Shown: positions 1 to 13,600 of the stretch, piece after piece
Layout of the letters: the number at the start of each line of letters is the position of its first letter
How positions within the stretch are numbered: position 1 is the stretch's first letter
DNA from: Streptomyces misionensis
GTDB taxonomy: Bacteria; Actinomycetota; Actinomycetes; Streptomycetales; Streptomycetaceae
Assembly (NCBI RefSeq): GCF_900104815.1
Contig: NZ_FNTD01000004.1
Coordinates: 7,315,001-7,379,000, forward strand
Length of the DNA: 64,000 nt
Direction: 5' to 3'
Notes under the pieces: model-generated
Databases searched by the model: none
Told to the model about the DNA's origin: nothing
What the model saw: the letters and a program-made list of their open reading frames with translations, nothing else
Program-made: the position numbers and the translations under genes

Positions 1-1680
1 CGGCGGCACGGTCGGGACCGTACCTTCGGGGACCTGGCTCTACGCGGTCTGCGGGGAGACCGCCTGGACCGAGGAGATCCGTGCCGGACTCACCGGACTC
101 GGTGTCGCCCTCGTGCCGTTCGCCGTGGCCGAGGACACCGACCGCCACGCGCTCGCCCGGACGCTGGCCGACGGCGGGCACGAGCAGGCCGACGGCATCG
201 TGTTCGCCGCGCCACCGGGAGAAGCGGGGGCGGGCGCCCTCCAGCGGCTCGTCCTGCTCGTCCAGGCGCTCGGCGACGCCGGGATCGAGGCCCCGCTGTG
301 GTGCCTGACCAGCGGCGCGGTGTCGACCGGCCCGACGGACCCGCTGACCGACCCCGGCTCGGCCCTGCTCTGGGGCCTCGGCCGGATCGTCGCCCTGGAA
401 CAGCCGCAGCGCTGGGGCGGGCTCGTCGACCTGCCCGCCGAGCCCGGCCCCCGCGCGCTGGAGCGCCTGGCCGGCCTGCTCGGCCAGGGCGACGAGGACC
501 AGCTCGCCGTGCGCGCCTCCGGTGTCCACGGCCGCCGTCTCGTGCGCGCCCCGCAGCGCACGGCATCGCCGGCCGCACCCTGGTCGCCGCGCGGCACCGT
601 GCTCGTGACCGGGGGCACGGGGGCGCTCGGCGGGCACGTCGCCCGCTGGGTCGCCGGGGCCGGTGCCGAGCACCTGCTGCTCACCAGCCGCCGGGGCCCG
701 GACGCTCCCGGCGCCACCGAACTCAGGGCACAACTGGAGGAGTTGGGGGCACGGGTCACGGTCGTCGCGTGCGACGCGGCCGACCGGGACGCACTCGCCG
801 ACCTGTTCGCCCGGCACCCCGTCGACGCCGTGGTGCACACCGCGGGCGTACTCGACGACGGCCTGGTCGAATCCCTCACCCCCGAGCGCCTCGACCGCGT
901 GCTGCGCCCCAAGGTGGAAGCGGCACGCCACCTGCACGAACTGACCCGGGACCGCCCGGACCTCGACGCCTTCGTGCTCTTCTCCTCGATGACCGGTGTC
1001 TGGGGCAACGGCGGACAGGGCGCCTACGGTGCCGCGAACGCCTTCCTCGACGCCCTGGCCGAGCAGCGCCGTGCGCAGGGCCTGCCCGCGCTGGCCGTCG
1101 CCTGGGGACCGTGGGCGGACGGCGGCATGGCCGACGGCGCCGCCGGCGACCACCTGCGGCGGCGCGGCGTACGGCCGATCACCGCCCCGTCCTCGATCGC
1201 CGCACTGCACGACGCGCTGACCCACGGCGAGACCGCCGTGACCGTCGCGGACGTGGACTGGGACCGTTTCGTCACGGCCTTCGCCGGGCCGCGCCCGTGT
1301 CCGTGGCTGCGCGGCGTCCCCGAGGCCCGCGAAGCACTGGAAGCCCGGGCCAGGCAGGCGCGAACCGCCGACGTGCCCGCGTCCGCGCTGGTCCGGCGGC
1401 TCCTCGACGCCACACCCGGGGACCAGGCCCGCATCCTGCTGGACCTGGTCCGCGAGCAGGCCGCCACCGTGCTCGGCCACTCGGGCAGGGGAGCCTTCGA
1501 CGCGGACCGGACGTTCCGCGAGACCGGCTTCGACTCGCTCACCGCCGTCGAACTGCGCCACCGGCTCGGCACGGCCACCGGCCTCAAACTGCCCACCACC
1601 CTGGTCTTCGACCATCCGACCCCCGCCGCCCTCGCCCGGCACCTGGGCGAGCAACTCCTCGGCGGGTCCGGGCAGACGGC
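1..1680 (+). other. PKS module 1 (partial): KR-ACP
   Basis: The sequence opens inside the structural half of a KR; the NADPH loop GGTGALGG is near 609-632 and the catalytic Tyr codon is at 1025-1027 (AYGAAN). The linker before the KR resembles that of modules without DH elsewhere in this window, so a DH is unlikely. The KR has an LDD motif near 850-858, the B-type mark, yet also GVW before the active-site Tyr and an A-type-like C-terminal segment. The ACP phosphopantetheine Ser codon is 1535-1537 in GFDSL. Predicted role: leave a hydroxyl on the first condensation product, which would be the lactonising C27 OH in a filipin-type chain. Confidence 0.85.
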
Positions 1681-4600
1681 GGACACCGAGCGGTCGACCG
1701 CCGTCGCCGCGGCCGACGAACCCCTCGCGATCGTCGGCATGAGCTGCCGCTTCCCCGGCGGCGCCCAGTCGCCGGAGGACCTGTGGGAACTGCTCGGTTC
1801 CGGCCGGGACGCGATCTCCGGCTTCCCCACCGACCGCGGCTGGGACATCGACGCGCTCTACGACCCCGATCCCGACCGGCCCGGCAAGACGTACGCGCGC
1901 GAGGGCGGTTTCCTCCAGGGCGCCGATCGCTTCGACGCCGGCCTCTTCGGGATCTCCCCGCGCGAGGCGCTGGCCATGGACCCGCAGCAGCGGCTGCTGC
2001 TGGAGACGGCGTGGGAGGCGTTCGAACGCGCCGGCATCGCCCCCGCGTCCGTCCGCGCCAGCCGTACCGGCGTGTTCATCGGCACCAACGGCCAGGATTA
2101 CGCGGGCGCGCTGCGCAACGCTCCCGAGGAGACCGAGGGGTACGCGCTCACCGGCAAGGCGGCCTCGGTGGTCTCCGGACGCCTCTCCTACACGTTCGGG
2201 CTCGAAGGCCCGGCGGTCACGGTCGACACGGCGTGCTCCTCGTCGCTGGTCGCCCTCCACCTCGCCGCGCAGGCCCTGCGGGGCGGCGAGTGCACGATGG
2301 CCCTGGTCGGCGGCGTCACCGTGATGACCACACCGGATCTGTTCGTGGAGTTCAGCCGGCAGCGGGGGTTGTCGCCGGACGGGCGGTGCAGGGCGTTCGC
2401 GGCCGGTGCGGACGGCACGGGCTGGGGTGAGGGTGTCGGGCTGCTGCTGGTGGAGCGGTTGTCTGATGCGCGGCGCCTCGGGCACCGGGTGCTGGCGGTG
2501 GTGCGGGGCAGTGCGGTGAACCAGGACGGTGCGTCCAATGGTCTGACGGCGCCCAACGGTCCTTCGCAGCAGCGGGTGATCCGGCAGGCGCTGGCCTCCG
2601 CCGGACTGACGCCGGCCGACGTGGACGCCGTCGAGGCCCACGGCACGGGCACCAGGCTCGGCGACCCGATCGAGGCCCAGGCACTCCTCGCCACGTACGG
2701 GCAGGAACACTCCGACGACCGGCCCGTATGGCTCGGCTCGGTCAAGTCCAACATCGGGCACACCCAGGCCGCCGCGGGCGTCGCCGGTGTGATCAAGATG
2801 GTGCTGGCGATGCGGCACGGCGTGCTGCCGCCGACCCTGCACGTGGACGAGCCGACCACACATGTCGACTGGTCGGCGGGCGCCGTACGGCTGCTGACCG
2901 AGCCGGTGCCCTGGCCCCGGACCGCCAGGACCCGCCGGGCCGCGATCTCGTCTTTCGGCATCGGCGGCACCAACGCCCATACGATCATCGAAGAGGCGCC
3001 CCCCACGGCCCCGGGCGAACCGGTCCGCACCCACCGCCCGGTGCCCGTGCCGTGGGTGCTGTCGGCGAAGAGCGACGTGGCACTGCGGGCCCAGGCGGAG
3101 CGCCTGCTGGCCTTCGCGACCGATGACGTGTCGCCCGTCGACACCGGATTCTCCTCGGCCACCACCCGGTCGGCACTGGAGCACCGGGCCGCGGTGATCG
3201 GCGCCGAACCGGCCGAGCTGCGGGCGGGACTGGCGGCCCTCGCGGCGGGCGAACCGGCGGCGAACGCCGTCTCCGGACGCGCCCAACCGGCGGGCCAGGT
3301 CGGGTTCCTGTTCTCCGGGCAGGGATCGCAACGGGTCGGTATGGGGCGTGAGTTGTATGCCGCGTATCCGGTGTTCGCGGCGGCGTACGACGAGGTGTGT
3401 GCGCTGCTGGAGGGGCCGGTCGACGTCGACTCGGAGGAGCTGAACCGGACGGGTTCGACGCAGCCCGCGTTGTTCGCCGTTGAGGTGGCGTTGTTCCGGC
3501 TGTTGGAGTCGTGGGGTGTACGGCCGGATTACGTGGCCGGTCATTCTGTGGGTGAGATCGCGGCGGCGCATGTGGGGGGTGTGCTGTCGCTGGAGGATGC
3601 TGCGAAGTTGGTGTCCGCGCGGGCCCGTCTCATGCAGGCGTTGCCTGCCGGTGGGGCGATGGTGGCGGTGCAGGCGACCGAGGACGAGGTGCTGCCGTAC
3701 CTGACCGACGAGGTAGGGATCGCGGCGGTCAACGGCCCGCACTCCGTGGTGGTTTCGGGCGCCGAGGATGCCGTCCTGGCGGTCGCCGAGGTATTCGGGG
3801 AGCAGGGCCGTAAGACGTCCCGCTTGAAGGTCAGCCACGCGTTCCATTCCCCTTTGATGGAACCGATGCTGGAGGAGTTCGCGGCGGTCGTTGGCGAGCT
3901 GGTCTTCAACGAGTCGCGCATTCCGGTGGTTTCGAACCTCACCGGCCGCTTGGCGGAGCCGTACACCCCGGAGTACTGGGTCCGGCACGTCCGCGAGGCG
4001 GTCCGGTTCGCCGATGGCGTCCAGACTCTGCACGAGCTGGGTGTCACGACCTTCGTGGAGATCGGCCCCGGCGGAGTACTGAGCGCCCTCGCACAGGGCT
4101 GCGTGGACGACGTCGTCGCCATCCCCGCGCTCCGCACCGACCGCCCCGAACCACAGGCGCTCACCACCGCGTTCGCCCAACTGCACGTCTACGGCGCCGA
4201 AGTGGACTGGCACGCCTTCTTCCCCGGCGCCCGCCGCGTCGACCTGCCCACGTACGCGTTCCAGCGCGAGCGGTACTGGCTCGACGCCCCCACCTCCGCC
4301 GGGGACCTGCGCGCGGTGGGGCAGGGCGAGGCCGGTCATCCGCTCCTCGGCGCCGCCGTGCCGCTGGCCGACGGTGACGGGCACCTGCTCACCGGGCGGA
4401 TCTCGGCGCACACGCACCCGTGGCTGGTGGACCACCGCGTCGGCGGGGTCGCCCTGCTGCCGGGCACCGCGTTCGTCGAACTGGCGCTCACCGCCGCCGA
4501 CGCCGTCGGGTGCGACCTGCTGGAGGAACTGACGCTTGAGACACCGCTGCCGGTGCCCGAGCGCGGCGGCGTCGCCCTCCAGGTGCGCGTCGGCGCCGAC

Positions 4601-7600
4601 GACGGCTCGGGCCGCAGACCACTGACCGTGCACTCGCGGGAGGACGACGCAGACGACTCCCCACGGGCATGGGTCCGGCACGCCTCCGGCTCGCTGACGG
4701 TCGCCACGGAAGGGCCCCTGGGCGGCTCGCTCGCCGTGTGGCCGCCCGCGGGGGCGCGGCCGGTCGACGTCGAAGGGTTCTACGACCGCCTCGCCGGCAT
4801 GGCCCTCGACTACGGCCCCCTCTTCCAGGGGCTACGCGCCGCATGGCGGAACGGCGACGACCTCTTCGCCGAGGTGGAACTGCCCGGCGCGCAGGGAGCG
4901 GACGCGGGCGCATACGGCCTGCACCCCGCCTTGTTCGACGCCGCCCTGCACACCGTCTGGCTGGGCGCGGTCGAGCCCGAGGCCCGGACGGGGAACGGGC
5001 TGCTGCCGTTCGCCTGGAGCGGGGTGCGCCTCGCGGCGGCCGGAGCCTGCGGCCTGCGAGTGAAGGTCTCGCGCGTCGGCACCGGCACGGTGTCCCTGCT
5101 GCTGGCCGACGGCACCGGTGAACCCGTCGCCGGGGTCGATGCGTTGACGCTGCGCCCGGTGGCCCCCGACCAGTTCCACGCCGGCTCGCGCGGCGACGAC
5201 GCGGTGCTGGGCCTGGAGTGGACGCGGGTCGACCTGCCGGCCGCGCCGGCCGGCACGAGGATCGAGACGTACGCGGACCTCGCCGCCCTGCGGGCCGCCG
5301 CCCCGTCCACCGACGCGGACACGAAGACGGAGGCGGAGGCGGACGCCGATGCGGATGCCGTGGTGGTGCCCTGTCCGAGCGGGACGGACGCGGACCTGGC
5401 CACCCGGGTCCGTGAGGTCACCCACGCCGTGCTGGAGCTGTTGCGGTGGTGGCTCGCCGAGGAACGTCCGGCGCGGCTGGTCCTCGTGACGCGCACGGGC
5501 GATCTCGCCCAGTCCGCGGTCCACGGACTGGTGCGCTCGGCGCAGACCGAGAACCCCGACCGCGTCACGCTGGTCGAGACTCCCGCCGGTGCCGGTGCCG
5601 GTGCCGGTGCCGACGCCGACGGCGGGCTCGGCCGGGTGCTGCCCGGCCTGCTCGCGTCGGGCGAGCCGCAGGCCCGGGTGGCCGCGGACGGCGAGGTACG
5701 AGTGCCGAGGCTGGTCCGTGTCGCCGCGCCGGACGCGCGACCCGAGCCGTCCGGACTCGGCTCCGGCACCGTCCTGCTGACCGGTGCCTCGGGTGGCCTC
5801 GGCGGGCTCTTCGCCCGGCACCTGGTCGCCGAGCACGGCGTCCGCAGCCTGCTGCTCGTCAGCCGCCGCGGCGGGGACGCGCCCGGCGCCGCCGAACTCA
5901 CCGCCGAACTCACCGCGCAGGGCGCCGAGGTCACCTGGGCGGCCTGCGACATGGCCGACCGTGACGCCGTCCGCGCACTGCTGTCCGGGCCCGGGCAGAA
6001 CCTGTCCGCGATCGTCCACACCGCCGGCGTCCTGGACGACGGAGTCATCGGCTCGCTGACCCCCGAGCGACTGGACGCCGTGTTCCGCCCGAAGGTGGAC
6101 GCTGCACTGAACCTGCACGACCTGACGGCCGAACTCCCCGGCAGGACCGTCGAGTTCGTTCTCTTCTCCTCGGTGGCGGGCATCCTGGGCACACCGGGCC
6201 AGGCGAACTACGCCGCGGCCAACACCTTCCTCGACGCCCTCGCCGAGCACCGCCGCTCGGCGGGCCTGCCGGCCACGTCGCTGGCGTGGGGCCTGTGGGC
6301 GCAGGACGGCGACAGCACCATGACCGGCGGCCTCGGCCACACGGACCTCGCCCGCATCGGGCGCATGGGCCTCGCCGCGATCCCGGCGGCCGACGGCCTG
6401 CGGATGTTCGACCGGGCACTGGCCACGGGCCGGGCGGCCCTCGCCCCGGTCCGTCTCGACACGTCCGTCTTCCGCGACGGACGGGCACAGCCCGTGCCGC
6501 CGGTGCTGCGCGCCCTGGTGCGCGTCCCACCGGTACGGCGCACGGCGCGGACGGCGCCGAAGGGATCGCTGGGGGAGCGGCTGGCCGGGCTGCCGGAAGC
6601 CGAGCGCGAGCAGGTGGTGCTGGACCTGGTGCGCACCGAGGTCGCCGCCGTGCTCGGTCACGCGGGCGCACGATCGGTCGGCGCGGACGACCCGTTCCAG
6701 GACATCGGATTCGACTCGCTGACCGCCGTCGAACTGCGCAACCGCCTCAACGCGGCCGTCGGCATGCGCCTGCCCGCCACCCTGGTCTTCGACTACCCGA
6801 ACCCGCTCGCCCTCGCCCGCTTCCTCACCGCCGAGGCCGCGGGCACCGGCGAGGCGGCGGCAGCCGTGCCCGCGACGTTCGCCCCGGCCGCCACGGCGGC
6901 GGACGAGCCGATCGCGATCGTGGGCATGGCCTGCCGGTTCCCCGGTGGCGTGCGCTCGCCCGAGGACCTGTGGCGGCTCGTCGCCTCCGGCGGCGACGCG
7001 ATCTCGGGCTTCCCCGAGGACCGCGGCTGGGACGTCGAGAACCTCTACGACCCCGACCCCGAGCAGTGGGGCACCAGTTACACCCGCGAGGGTGGCTTCC
7101 TCCACGACGCGGCTGACTTCGACGCCGAGTTCTTCGGGATCTCGCCGCGTGAGGCGCTGGCGATGGACCCGCAGCAGCGGTTGCTGCTGGAGACGGCGTG
7201 GGAGGCGTTCGAGCGGGCCGGGATCGATCCGGCGACGGTGCGGGGCAGCCGTACCGGTGTCTTCGCCGGGGTGATGTACCACGACTACGGCGGACGGGTG
7301 CGCACCTCGCCGGCCGGGCTGGAGGGCTACCTCGTCAACGGCAGCGCGGGCAGCGTCGCTTCGGGCCGGGTCTCGTACACCTTCGGTCTGGAGGGCCCGG
7401 CGGTCACGGTGGACACGGCGTGCTCGTCCTCGCTGGTGGCGCTGCACCTGGCCGCCCAGGCGCTGCGCGGCGGCGAGTGCGGCATGGCGCTGGTCGGCGG
7501 CGTCACGGTGATGGCGGGCCCGTCCGTGTTCGTGGAGTTCAGCCGGCAGCGCGGCCTGTCCGCCGACGGCCGCTGCAAGGCGTTCGGCGCCGGGGCGGAC

Positions 7601-10600
7601 GGCACCGGGTGGGCCGAGGGCGCTGGCATGCTGCTGGTGGAACGGCTGTCCGATGCCCGGAGGAACGGGCACCGGGTGCTGGCGGTGGTCCGGGGTACGG
7701 CGGTGAACCAGGACGGTGCGTCGAACGGGCTCACGGCGCCCAACGGGCCATCCCAGCAGCGGGTGATCCGGCAGGCACTGGCGAACGCGGGACTGTCTCC
7801 CGCCCAGGTCGACGCGGTGGAGGCGCACGGTACGGGCACGACGCTGGGCGACCCGATCGAGGCACAGGCGCTCCTCGCGACGTACGGCCGGGAGCGGCCG
7901 GAGGGGCAGCCGCTGTGGCTGGGCTCGCTGAAGTCGAACATCGGGCACGCGCAGGCCGCGGCCGGTGTCGGCGGGATCATCAAGATGGTGATGGCGATGC
8001 GGCACGGTGTGCTGCCGCGGACCCTGCACGCGGACGAGCCGACCCCGCACGTGGACTGGTCGGCGGGCGAGGTACGGCTGCTGACCGAGACCGTCGACTG
8101 GCCGGAGACGGATCACCCGCGCAGGGCAGGCGTGTCCTCCTTCGGGGTCAGCGGCACCAACGCCCACGTGATCGTCGAACAGGCCCCCGGCGCGCCCGAG
8201 GAGACCTGGGCGCCGGATTCGGGCGCGGTCGTCCCGTGGGTGCTGTCGGCGAGGAGTGACGCGGCGCTGCGGGCGCAGGCGGTTCGGTTGCTGTCCTTCT
8301 TGGACGGTGCGGGGGGTGCGGGAGCCCGTCCGGAGGATGTGGCGTTCTCCCTGGGGGCGTCGCGTGCGGTGCTGGAGCGTCGTGCGGCGGTGGTGGGGGA
8401 GGGGCTTGAGGAACTGCGGGAGGGTTTGGAGGCGGTTGCTTCCGGTGGCGGGTCGGTGGGTGGTGGTGTCGGGGGGAAGGTCGGGTTCCTGTTCTCCGGG
8501 CAGGGTTCCCAACGGCTTGGGATGGGGCGTGAGTTGTATGCGGTGTATCCGGTGTTCGCGGCGGCCTACGACGAGGTGTGCGGGCTCTTGGAGGCGCGGG
8601 TCGCTGTCGATTCGCAGGAGCTGAACCAGACGGGTTGCACGCAGCCCGCGTTGTTCGCCGTTGAGGTGGCGTTGTTCCGGTTGCTGGAGTCGTGGGGTGT
8701 CCGACCGGACTACGTGGCTGGCCATTCGGTGGGGGAGATCGCCGCCGCGCATGTGGCGGGTGTGCTGTCGCTGGAGGATGCGGCGAAGTTGGTGTCCGCG
8801 CGGGGCCGTCTCATGCAGGCGTTGCCTGCCGGTGGGGCGATGGTGGCGGTCCAGGCGACCGAGGACGAAGTACTGCCCTATCTGACCGAAGAGGTAGGGA
8901 TCGCGGCCGTCAACGGTCCCCGGTCCGTGGTGGTTTCGGGTGCCGAGGACGCGGTGTCGGCGGTCGCTGAGGTCTTCGCCGAACAGGGCCGCGAAACCTC
9001 CCGGTTGAAGGTCAGCCACGCGTTCCATTCCCCGCTGATGGACCCGATGCTGGAGGAGTTCGAGGAGGTCGTCGGTGGGCTGGTCTTCAACGACCCCCGA
9101 ATCCCGGTCGTCTCGAACCTCACCGGTCGCCTGGCGGAGCCGTACACCCCGGAGTACTGGGTGCGGCACGTCCGTGAGGCGGTCCGGTTCGCGGACGGTG
9201 TCCGTACCCTGCATGAGCTGGGCGTGTCGACGTTCGTGGAGATCGGCCCCGGCGGAGTGCTGAGCGCCCTCGCGCAGGGCTGTGTGGACGACGTCGTAGC
9301 CGTCCCCGCACTCCGCGCCGGCCGCCCCGAGCCGTACGCACTCGTCACCGCACTTGGACAGCTGTACACCCAGGGCATCTCCCCGGACTGGCACGCCCTT
9401 CTCCCAGGAGCCCGGCGGGTCGATCTGCCCACCTACGCCTTCCAGCGCGAGCGCTACTGGCTGGACGTCCCCCGGGCGTCCGGTGACGTCCGGGCTGTCG
9501 GCCAGGGGCCGGCGGATCATCCGTTGCTCGGAGCGTCGATCGCGACGGCCGACAGCGACGGCGTCCTGCTCACCGGGCTGCTGTCCCTCGGAACCCACCC
9601 ATGGCTCGCCGACCACACCGTGAACGGGACCGTGCTGCTGCCCGGTGCCGCGTTCGTGGAGCTGGCGATCCGGGCGGGCGACGAGGCGGGGTGCGGATGC
9701 GTCGAAGACCTCACCCTTGAGCTTCCCCTGGTCGTGCCCGAGCGCGGCGGTGTCGCCCTCCAGGTGGCGGTCGGCGCGGAGGACGCGTCGGGCCGACGAC
9801 AGCTGAGCGTGCACTCGCGCGTCGAGGACGGCTCGTGGCTGCGGCACGCGACGGGTGTGCTGTCCCCGGCGCAGGCACCGCAGGGCACGCATCTCGGCGT
9901 GTGGCCGCCGACGGGTGCCGAGGCCGTCGAACTGACCGCGTTCTACGAGGAGATGGCCCGCGCGGGGCTGGACTACGGTCCGGTCTTCCAAGGGCTGCGC
10001 TCGGTGTGGCGGGGCGGGGACGACGTCTTCGCGGAGGTCGAGCTGCCGGCGGAACCCGCCGCCGAGGCAGGGGCGTTCGCCTTCCACCCGGCGCTGCTGG
10101 ACGCCGCCCTGCACGCACTGGCCGCCGGTGGGCTGGTGTCACTGGACGACGGTCCGGTCCTGCCGTTCGCGTGGTCCGGCGTCTTCGTGCAGGCGGCCGG
10201 TGCCGCGATGGTGCGGGTGAAGCTGTCGCGGACGGCCGACGGCGCGGTGACCGTGGCCGTGGCCGACGGCGCCGGTGACCCGGTGGCCTCGATCGAGGCG
10301 CTGTCGCTGCGGGCCGTCCCGGCGGAGCAGGTGCGCGGTATCGGTCGCGAAGGCGGGCTGTACGGGCTGGAGTGGACGCCGTTCACGCCTGTCTCCGTCA
10401 CCGAGGAACCGGTGATCGGGACGGCCGCGGACTTCGACGCGCTGCGGGAGTCGGAAGGGACACCGGACGTCGTCGTGGTGCCGTGCCCGACAAACCCCGG
10501 CACGGAGACCGCCGACCGTGTGCACGGCACGGCGAGTGCGGTGCTGGCGTTGCTGCAATGGTGGGTGGCGCAGGAGCGTGCGGGGCGGCTGGCGTTGGTG

Positions 10601-13600
10601 ACGCGTCGGGGCGATCTGGCACACGCAGCCGTGTGGGGGCTGGTGCGGTCGGCGCAGTCGGAGCATCCGGACCGGTTCGTGCTGGCGGAGGCCGAGGACA
10701 CCGAGGACGTGGTCCGTGTGCTGCCCGCCGTACTCGCCTCCGGTGAGCCGCAGTTCGCGGTCCGCGACGGGAAGGTGCTCGTACCGCGTCTGCTGAAGGC
10801 TCCCGAAGTCGCGTCCGAAACACCGGACTTCGGGTCCGGGCCGGTGCTGGTGACCGGTGCGTCCGGGGCGCTGGGCGGGCTCGTCGCCCGGCATCTGGTC
10901 GCCGAGCACGGGGTACGGAGTCTGCTGCTGATGAGCCGGCGCGGCGCGGGCGCCGAGGGCGCGGCGGAACTGGGGGCGGAACTGGCCGCCGCGGGCGCCG
11001 ACGTGCGCTGGGCGGCCTGTGACGCGGCGGACCGGGACGCTCTCGCGCAGGTGTTGTCCGGTACCCCGGTGACCGCCGTGGTGCACACGGCCGGCGTCCT
11101 CGACGACGGCGTCCTCGACACGCTCACCCCCGAGCGCCTGGCGAAGGTGCTGCGCCCGAAGGTCGACGCCGTGCTCAACCTCGACGAGCTGACGGGCGAC
11201 CTGTCGGCGTTCGTGGTCTTCTCCTCGGTGTCCGGCATCCTGGGCAGCGCCGGACAGGGCAACTACGCGGCGGCCAACACCTTCCTCGACGCCTTCGCCG
11301 AAGCCCGCCGTGCCCGGGGGCTGCCCGCCACATCGCTGGCGTGGGGCCTGTGGGAGCAGGGCGGCGGCATGGCAGGCCGCCTCGACCAGACGGACCTCGT
11401 CCGGCTCAAGCGGGTGGGCCTCGCCCCCATCGCCGTGGACGAGGGCCTGCGGCTGTTCGACGCGGCGTCCGCCCTGGACAGGGCCGCCGTCGCCCCGCTG
11501 CGACTGGACCTGAGCGGGCTGCGGGAGACGGCGCCGCCGATACTGCGCGCCCTGGCCCGGGTCGCGCCGGTACGGCGTACCGCGCGGACCGCGCCGAAGG
11601 GATCGCTGGGCGAGCGGCTGGCCGGGCTGCCGGAAGCCGAGCGCGAGCAGGTGGTGCTGGACCTGGTGCGCACCGAGGCCGCCGCCGTGCTCGGCCACGC
11701 CTCGGCACAGGCCGTGCGGCCCGAACACGCTTTCCAGGACGCCGGTTTCGACTCGCTCACCTCGGTGGAACTGCGCAACCGGCTGAACGCGGCGACCGGA
11801 CTGCGGCTGCCCGCGACCATGGTTTTCGACCACCCCACGCCCGTCGCGCTCGCCCGCTTCCTGCTGGCCGGAACACTGGGCGTCCAGGAGGGGGCAAAGG
11901 CTCCGGTCGCCGCGGTCGACGCGGCGGACGAGCCGATCGCGATCGTGGGCATGGCCTGCCGGTTCCCCGGTGGCGTGCGCTCGCCCGAGGACCTGTGGCG
12001 GCTCGTCGCCTCCGGCGGCGACGCGATCTCGGGCTTCCCCGAGGACCGCGGCTGGGACGTCGAGAACCTCTACGACCCCGACCCCGACCGCTCCGGCAAG
12101 TCGTACGTGCGCCACGGCGGCTTCCTCCACCGGGCCGCCGAGTTCGATCCGGCCTTCTTCGGGATCTCCCCGCGTGAGGCGCTGGCGATGGACCCGCAGC
12201 AGCGGTTGCTGCTGGAGACGGCGTGGGAGGCGTTCGAGCGGGCCGGGATCGATCCGGCGACGGTGCGGGGCAGCCGTACCGGTGTCTTCGCCGGGGTGAT
12301 GTACCACGACTACGGCGGACGCGTGAAAACGGCTCCGGACGGCATGGACGCCTACCTGGGCAGCGGGAGCGCGGGCAGCATCGCCTCCGGCCGGGTCTCG
12401 TACACCTTCGGTCTGGAGGGCCCGGCGGTCACGGTGGACACGGCGTGCTCGTCCTCGCTGGTGGCGCTGCACCTGGCCGCCCAGGCACTGCGCGGCGGCG
12501 AGTGCGGCATGGCCTTGGTCGGCGGCGTCACCGTCATGGCGACGCCCTCGACGTTCGTGGAGTTCAGCCGGCAGCGCGGCTTGTCCGCGGACGGCCGCTG
12601 CAAGGCGTTCGGCGCCGGGGCGGACGGCACCGGGTGGGCCGAGGGCGCGGGCATGCTGCTGGTGGAGCGGCTGTCCGATGCCCGGAGGAACGGGCACCGG
12701 GTGCTGGCGGTGGTCCGGGGTACGGCGGTGAACCAGGACGGTGCCTCGAACGGGCTCACGGCGCCCAACGGGCCATCCCAGCAGCGGGTGATCCGGCAGG
12801 CACTGGAGAACGCGGGCCTGTCGCCCGCCGAGGTCGACGCGGTCGAGGCGCACGGCACGGGCACGAAGCTGGGCGACCCGATCGAGGCACAGGCACTGCT
12901 GGCCACCTACGGGCAGGACCGGCCGGCGGAGCGGCCGCTGTGGCTGGGGTCCCTCAAGTCCAACATCGGCCACGCCCAGGCCGCCGCCGGTGTCGGCGGT
13001 GTGATCAAGATGGTGATGGCGATGCGGCACGGTGTGCTGCCGCGGACCCTGCACGCGGACGAGCCGACCCCGCACGTGGACTGGTCGGCCGGTGACGTCC
13101 GGTTGCTGACCGAGGCCGTCGAGTGGTCCCCGGGGGACGGGCCGCGCCGAGCCGCCGTATCGTCCTTCGGTATCAGCGGCACCAACGCCCACGTGATCGT
13201 CGAACAGTCCCCGGACACGGTGGAGCCCCCGCTCGGTCCCGAGCCCGGAGCGGTCGTGCCGTGGGTGCTGTCCGGTCGTACGGAGGCGGCGCTGCGGGCC
13301 CAGGCGGAGCGCCTGCTGTCCCTGGCCCCGGAGGCGAACCCGCGGCCGGCCGACATCGGCTTCTCGCTCGCCACCACCCGCTCGGCCATGGAGCACCGGG
13401 CCGCGGTGGTGGGGGTGAACCGGGACGAACTCATGGCAGGCGTTCGTGCGTTGGCCGCCGGGTCTCCCTCCACCCGGGTCGTCCTGGGCGAACCGGCCAC
13501 CAGGGGGAAGACCGGCTTCCTGTTCTCGGGGCAGGGGTCGCAACGGGTCGGTATGGGGCGCGAGTTGTACGCGTCGTATCCGGTGTTCGCGGCGGCCTAC

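Noticed and set aside
4832..10114. Very long open frame on the minus strand opposite modules 2-3, and similar ones near 22051-28224 and 34290-42446
   Set aside because: High-GC coding DNA leaves the antisense frame free of stops. The translations are Arg/Gly/His-rich shadows without domains, and the plus-strand PKS domains account for the same bases.
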